64,000 nt of DNA from Conexibacter sp. CPCC 206217 (GTDB taxonomy: Bacteria > Actinomycetota > Thermoleophilia > Solirubrobacterales > Solirubrobacteraceae). The position numbers and the translations under genes were made by a program. Below are positions 60,968 through 64,000 of the stretch, in pieces (positions within the stretch are counted from its first letter, which is position 1; the number at the start of each line of letters is the position of its first letter). The notes under the pieces are model-generated. The model was given only the letters and a program-made list of their open reading frames with translations. It had not been told where the DNA came from and searched no databases. The stretch covers positions 1-64,000 of the forward strand of contig NZ_JAUTDO010000011.1 of NCBI RefSeq assembly GCF_030646165.1, written 5' to 3'.

Positions 60968-61948
60968 TTACTCAAACCCCTCCGGCGCGTGCGGAACGTA
61001 GTGCTGCTCCAGGCGCTGCAGCTCGTCCGCGCTCAGCTCCACCTCGACGGTCGCGAGCGCGTCGGTGAGGTGGGACTCCTTCGTCACGCCGACGATCGGG
61101 GCCGTGACGGCGGGCTGGTGCAGGAGCCAGGCGAGTGCGATCTGCGCGCGGGGGAGGCCGCGTTCGGTGGCGATCGCGGCGACGGCGTCGACGATCTGGC
61201 GGTCGGACTGCTCGGACTGGCGGTAGAGGGTCGCGCCGAAGCGGTCGGACTCGGTGCGTCTCGTCGAGTCGTCCCAGGCGCGCGTCAGGCGCCCGCGCGC
61301 GAGCGGGCTCCACGGCAGCACGCCGACGCCGGTGTCGAGGCAGAACGGGAGCATCTCGCGCTCCTCCTCGCGCATCAGCAGGTTGTACTGATCCTGCATC
61401 GCGACGAAGCGGGTCCAGCCGTTCATGTCGGCGACGTGCTGGGCCTGGGCGAACTGCCAGGTCCACATCGACGACGCGCCGATGTAGCGGACCTTGCCGG
61501 CGCGCACGAGGTCGTGCAGCGCCTCCATCGTCTCCTCGATCGGCACCGCGGGGTCGTAGCGGTGGATCTGGTAGAGGTCGATGTAGTCGGTGCCGAGTCG
61601 GCGCAGGCTCTCGTCGGCCTGCGCGAGGATCGCCCCGCGCGAGAGGCCGGCGCCCTTCGGCCCCGGTCCCATCCGGCTGAAGACCTTCGTCGCGATCACG
61701 ACCTCGTCGCGCTTGGCGAATTCGCCCAGCAGCTCGCCGACGATCTCCTCGCTGGAGCCGTCGGAGTAGATGTTGGCCGTGTCGAACGTCGTGATCCCGG
61801 CCTCGATCGCCTGGCGGATCAGCGGACGCGTGGCGTCGAGGTCGAGCGACCAGTCGTGCGCGCCGCGGCCGGGGTCGCCGAAGCTCATGCAGCCGAGCAC
61901 GATCTTCGAGACCTCGAGCCCCGAGCTTCCCAAGCGCGTGTATTCCAT
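60968..61948 (-). CDS. Aldo/keto reductase
   Basis: 326 residues. Catalytic set: Asp in FDTANIYSDG, Tyr in the same motif, Lys in VIATKVF, His in YQIHRYD. NADPH-binding end with ITAPIVGVTKESHL-like. Reduces an aldehyde or ketone of unknown identity. Confidence 0.88.
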   Translation of the reverse strand: MEYTRLGSSGLEVSKIVLGCMSFGDPGRGAHDWSLDLDATRPLIRQAIEAGITTFDTANIYSDGSSEEIVGELLGEFAKRDEVVIATKVFSRMGPGPKGAGLSRGAILAQADESLRRLGTDYIDLYQIHRYDPAVPIEETMEALHDLVRAGKVRYIGASSMWTWQFAQAQHVADMNGWTRFVAMQDQYNLLMREEEREMLPFCLDTGVGVLPWSPLARGRLTRAWDDSTRRTESDRFGATLYRQSEQSDRQIVDAVAAIATERGLPRAQIALAWLLHQPAVTAPIVGVTKESHLTDALATVEVELSADELQRLEQHYVPHAPEGFE

Positions 61949-61969
61949 CGGTGTCGGTCTCCTGGTCGA

Positions 61970-62638
61970 TCAGGGAGCGGCGGGCACCACGACGAGCGGG
62001 CCGTCGCCGCCGGGCAGCGCGTCCAACTCGAACGTACTCCCCGACAGCCGCTCGACGCGTTGCGACCGCTCCACGAACCCGTCGACCGGGTCGAGGAAGC
62101 TGATCCGCTCCGTGCGGTAGTGCATCGGCACGATCACGCGCGCGCCCGTCAGCGCCGCGATCCGGGTCGCCGTCTCGGCGCCGATCGTCGGACCGCCGCC
62201 GACCGGCACGAACAGCAGGTCGACGGTCCCCAGCGCCCTCGCCTGCTCGGGCCGCAGCGCACGCTGGCCGAGGTCGCCGAGGTGCGCCACGCGCACGCCC
62301 CCGAGCGTGAACGCGACGAGCGTGTTGGCGCCGCGCTCGGTCCCGGCCGCGTCGTCGTGCTCGGACGCGATCGCGACCACCTCGCCGATCGGCGTCTCGT
62401 GCCGCCCCGGGGTCGAGCGGACCGTGACGGGATCGCCGCTGATCCCCTCGACGCCGGTGTGGTCGCTGTGCTCGTGGGTGACGATCAGGACGTCGGCGCC
62501 GACGCCGGAGATCGGCGGGTACTCCCAGCGGATCCCGCGCGCGGCGGCGGCCGACATGTCGCCGAACGGGTCGACGAAGACGGTCGTGTCGCCCTCGCTC
62601 AGACGGAAGGCCGACTGGCCGTGCCACTCAACCTGCAT
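61970..62638 (-). CDS. Metallo-beta-lactamase-fold hydrolase (UlaG-like)
   Basis: 222 residues. VEWHGQSAFRL at the start and THEHSDHTG near 55 supply the HxHxDH metal site; LGDLGQ near 120 the bridging Asp; PMHYRTE near 170 the late His. Short stand-alone hydrolase. Its start overlaps the MFS gene stop by 11 nt. Confidence 0.85.
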   Translation of the reverse strand: MQVEWHGQSAFRLSEGDTTVFVDPFGDMSAAAARGIRWEYPPISGVGADVLIVTHEHSDHTGVEGISGDPVTVRSTPGRHETPIGEVVAIASEHDDAAGTERGANTLVAFTLGGVRVAHLGDLGQRALRPEQARALGTVDLLFVPVGGGPTIGAETATRIAALTGARVIVPMHYRTERISFLDPVDGFVERSQRVERLSGSTFELDALPGGDGPLVVVPAAP

Positions 62639-64000
62639 GTTGCTCCTCGAGTTCTGCCGTGCGCAGACGGCGTGGTGTGGGCGCGACCTCGGCCGCGTCC
62701 TCTTCTTCTTGGATCGTGTGACCGCCGCGCATCAGCGACGCGGCCGCGGCGATCAGGCACGCGACGATCGCGAACGTGAACGCGGTGTGCAGCCCGTCGC
62801 GGAACGGGCCGGAGATCAGCGTCGGGAAGAACGAGTTGCCGGTCAGGGCCGCCTGGTCGTGCGCCGACAAGCCGGCGAGCACGTGCGGGCCGAGCAGATG
62901 CTGGACCGGGTTGTAGCCGAGGAACGCCGCGAACAGGATCGACACCGGCGGCAGCGCGCCGACGTCGGTCGCCGTGCTCGCGGGAACGCCGTGCGCCTGC
63001 AATCCCGCCGCCATCGTGTGCGGCAGCGTCGCGGCGAGGCCGACGATCATCAGCGTGAAGAAGATCCCGATCGACATCACCTGCGCGGAGTTCTGGAACG
63101 TCTGGTTCATCGCGCCGCCGGCGCCGCGCGCAGCCCGCGGCAGGCTGTTCATCACCGCCGCGCGGTTGGGCGAGGCGAACAACCCCATCGCGATCCCGAT
63201 CAGCAGCAGGATCGCGCCGAACGCGAGATAGGAGAAGTCGGTCGGCAGCAGCATCAGCAGGCCGAAGCCGACGGCCGACAGCAGCATCCCGGCGGTCGCG
63301 AACGGGCGCGCACCGTAGCGGTCCGACAGATAGCCGGAGACCGGCCCGGCGACGAGCAGCCCGACCGTCAGCGGCAGCATGTAGATGCCCGCCCACAGCG
63401 GCGTCTCGGTGAAGCTGTAGCCGTGCTGGGGCAGCCAGATCCCCTGCAGCCAGATGATCAACATGAACATCAGGCCGCCGCGCGCGACCGACGACAGGAA
63501 CGTCGACAGCGTGCCGAACGTGAACGCGCGGATGCGGAACAGCGCGAGGTTGAACATCGGGTCCTTCGAGCGCTTCTCGACGACGACGAATCCGACGAGG
63601 CAGACGACCGCCGCGCTCAGCAGCGCCAGCACGCGCGGGCTGCCCCAGCCGATCGCGGAGTCGCCGTATGGGCGGATGCCGTAGGTGACGGCGACCATGA
63701 TCAGGATCAGGCCGAGCGCGAAGGTGATGTTGCCGGCCCAGTCGATCCGCGCTCTGCCGGTCGTGTTCAGCTCTCTCAATTGCATGTACGCCCAGACCGT
63801 GCCGAAGATCCCGACGGGAACGGAGATCAGGAAGACGAGGCGCCAGTCGATCGGCGCGAGGATCCCGCCGAGCACGAGGCCGATGAACGTGCCGCTGACG
63901 CCGACGATGTTGTTGATCCCGAGCGCCATGCCGCGCTGGTGGGCGGGGAACGCGTCGGTGATGATCGCCGCCGCATTGGCCAGCAGACAGGCGCCGCCGA
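62628..64000 (-). CDS. MFS drug exporter, DHA2 type (partial)
   Basis: More than 455 residues, running off the right edge: the frame is open from 64000 (ANAAAIITDAFPAHQRGMAL) and the first ATG in the window is 63929, inside the protein. About ten hydrophobic helices remain, with a LGGILAPIDWRLVFLISVPVG block typical of the 14-helix DHA2 family. Likely proton-driven drug or dye export. Acidic C-terminal tail. Confidence 0.85.
   Translation of the reverse strand, partial: GGACLLANAAAIITDAFPAHQRGMALGINNIVGVSGTFIGLVLGGILAPIDWRLVFLISVPVGIFGTVWAYMQLRELNTTGRARIDWAGNITFALGLILIMVAVTYGIRPYGDSAIGWGSPRVLALLSAAVVCLVGFVVVEKRSKDPMFNLALFRIRAFTFGTLSTFLSSVARGGLMFMLIIWLQGIWLPQHGYSFTETPLWAGIYMLPLTVGLLVAGPVSGYLSDRYGARPFATAGMLLSAVGFGLLMLLPTDFSYLAFGAILLLIGIAMGLFASPNRAAVMNSLPRAARGAGGAMNQTFQNSAQVMSIGIFFTLMIVGLAATLPHTMAAGLQAHGVPASTATDVGALPPVSILFAAFLGYNPVQHLLGPHVLAGLSAHDQAALTGNSFFPTLISGPFRDGLHTAFTFAIVACLIAAAASLMRGGHTIQEEEDAAEVAPTPRRLRTAELEEQHAG

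Overview
The window looks like a chromosome segment of a very high-GC actinobacterium, most likely of the Thermoleophilia/Solirubrobacterales (Conexibacter-like). The pointers are the GC-rich host genes, a complete F420 cofactor cluster, an actinobacterial FAS-II operon with an InhA-type enoyl reductase, and a secreted protein with an ALGGTSYA-type signal followed by short NSxxIxxGTI-like repeats, which is common in that order. This is inferred from gene content; no 16S gene is present.

Host left arm (1-33.46 kb): the end of an unknown gene, a small zinc-ribbon protein and a GAF histidine kinase/LuxR response regulator pair lead into a tightly overlapping fatty-acid synthesis operon (fabD-fabH-fabG-acpP-fabF-carboxyltransferase-fabI). 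Next come a SnoaL-like protein, a lipocalin/tocopherol-cyclase-like protein, an HTH + Clp-N operon, and the F420 genes cofE, cofC, cofD and an NADPH:F420 oxidoreductase. Then follow HMG-CoA lyase, enoyl-CoA hydratase, several membrane proteins, an amidase, an inositol monophosphatase, tRNA-Leu(CAA), tRNA-Leu(UAG), an ArsR regulator, tRNA-Trp, two XRE regulators, a PadR regulator with an ABC exporter, a LysE exporter, a DipZ-like thiol-disulfide protein and a peptidoglycan amidase.

Integrative element (about 33.47-55.85 kb, 22.4 kb): this block has lower GC and mostly unfamiliar genes, and it lies between two halves of what was once a tRNA-Pro 3' flank. Its left part carries cargo: a D12-class DNA methylase with a ParB-like protein, a secreted SH3 protein, small regulators and three paralogous exported Cys-rich proteins. 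Its middle part carries unknown genes and a chain of small overlapping genes. Its right part is the transfer and maintenance module: a HerA/VirD4-like ATPase, a replication-relaxation protein, a second DNA methyltransferase, an XRE repressor, an ImmA-like metalloprotease and a large serine recombinase. A 15-bp palindrome, GTCTAC-N3-GTAGAC, stands twice before the transfer operon and once before the repressor/protease/recombinase operon. I read this as a shared operator for an ImmR/ImmA-type switch. The recombinase frame runs straight across the right attachment site; in the excised circle it would end at a different stop codon taken from the left end.

Host right arm (55.85-64 kb): a displaced tRNA-Pro 3' fragment, a vapBC toxin-antitoxin pair, an intact tRNA-Pro(GGG), an ABM-family monooxygenase, tRNA-Gly(UCC), the secreted repeat protein, an SDR with an altered catalytic Lys, an F420/FMN-type oxidoreductase and a YjbR-like protein, a small ORF with a structured leader, a GNAT acetyltransferase, an aldo/keto reductase, a metallo-beta-lactamase-fold hydrolase and a partial MFS exporter that runs off the window.
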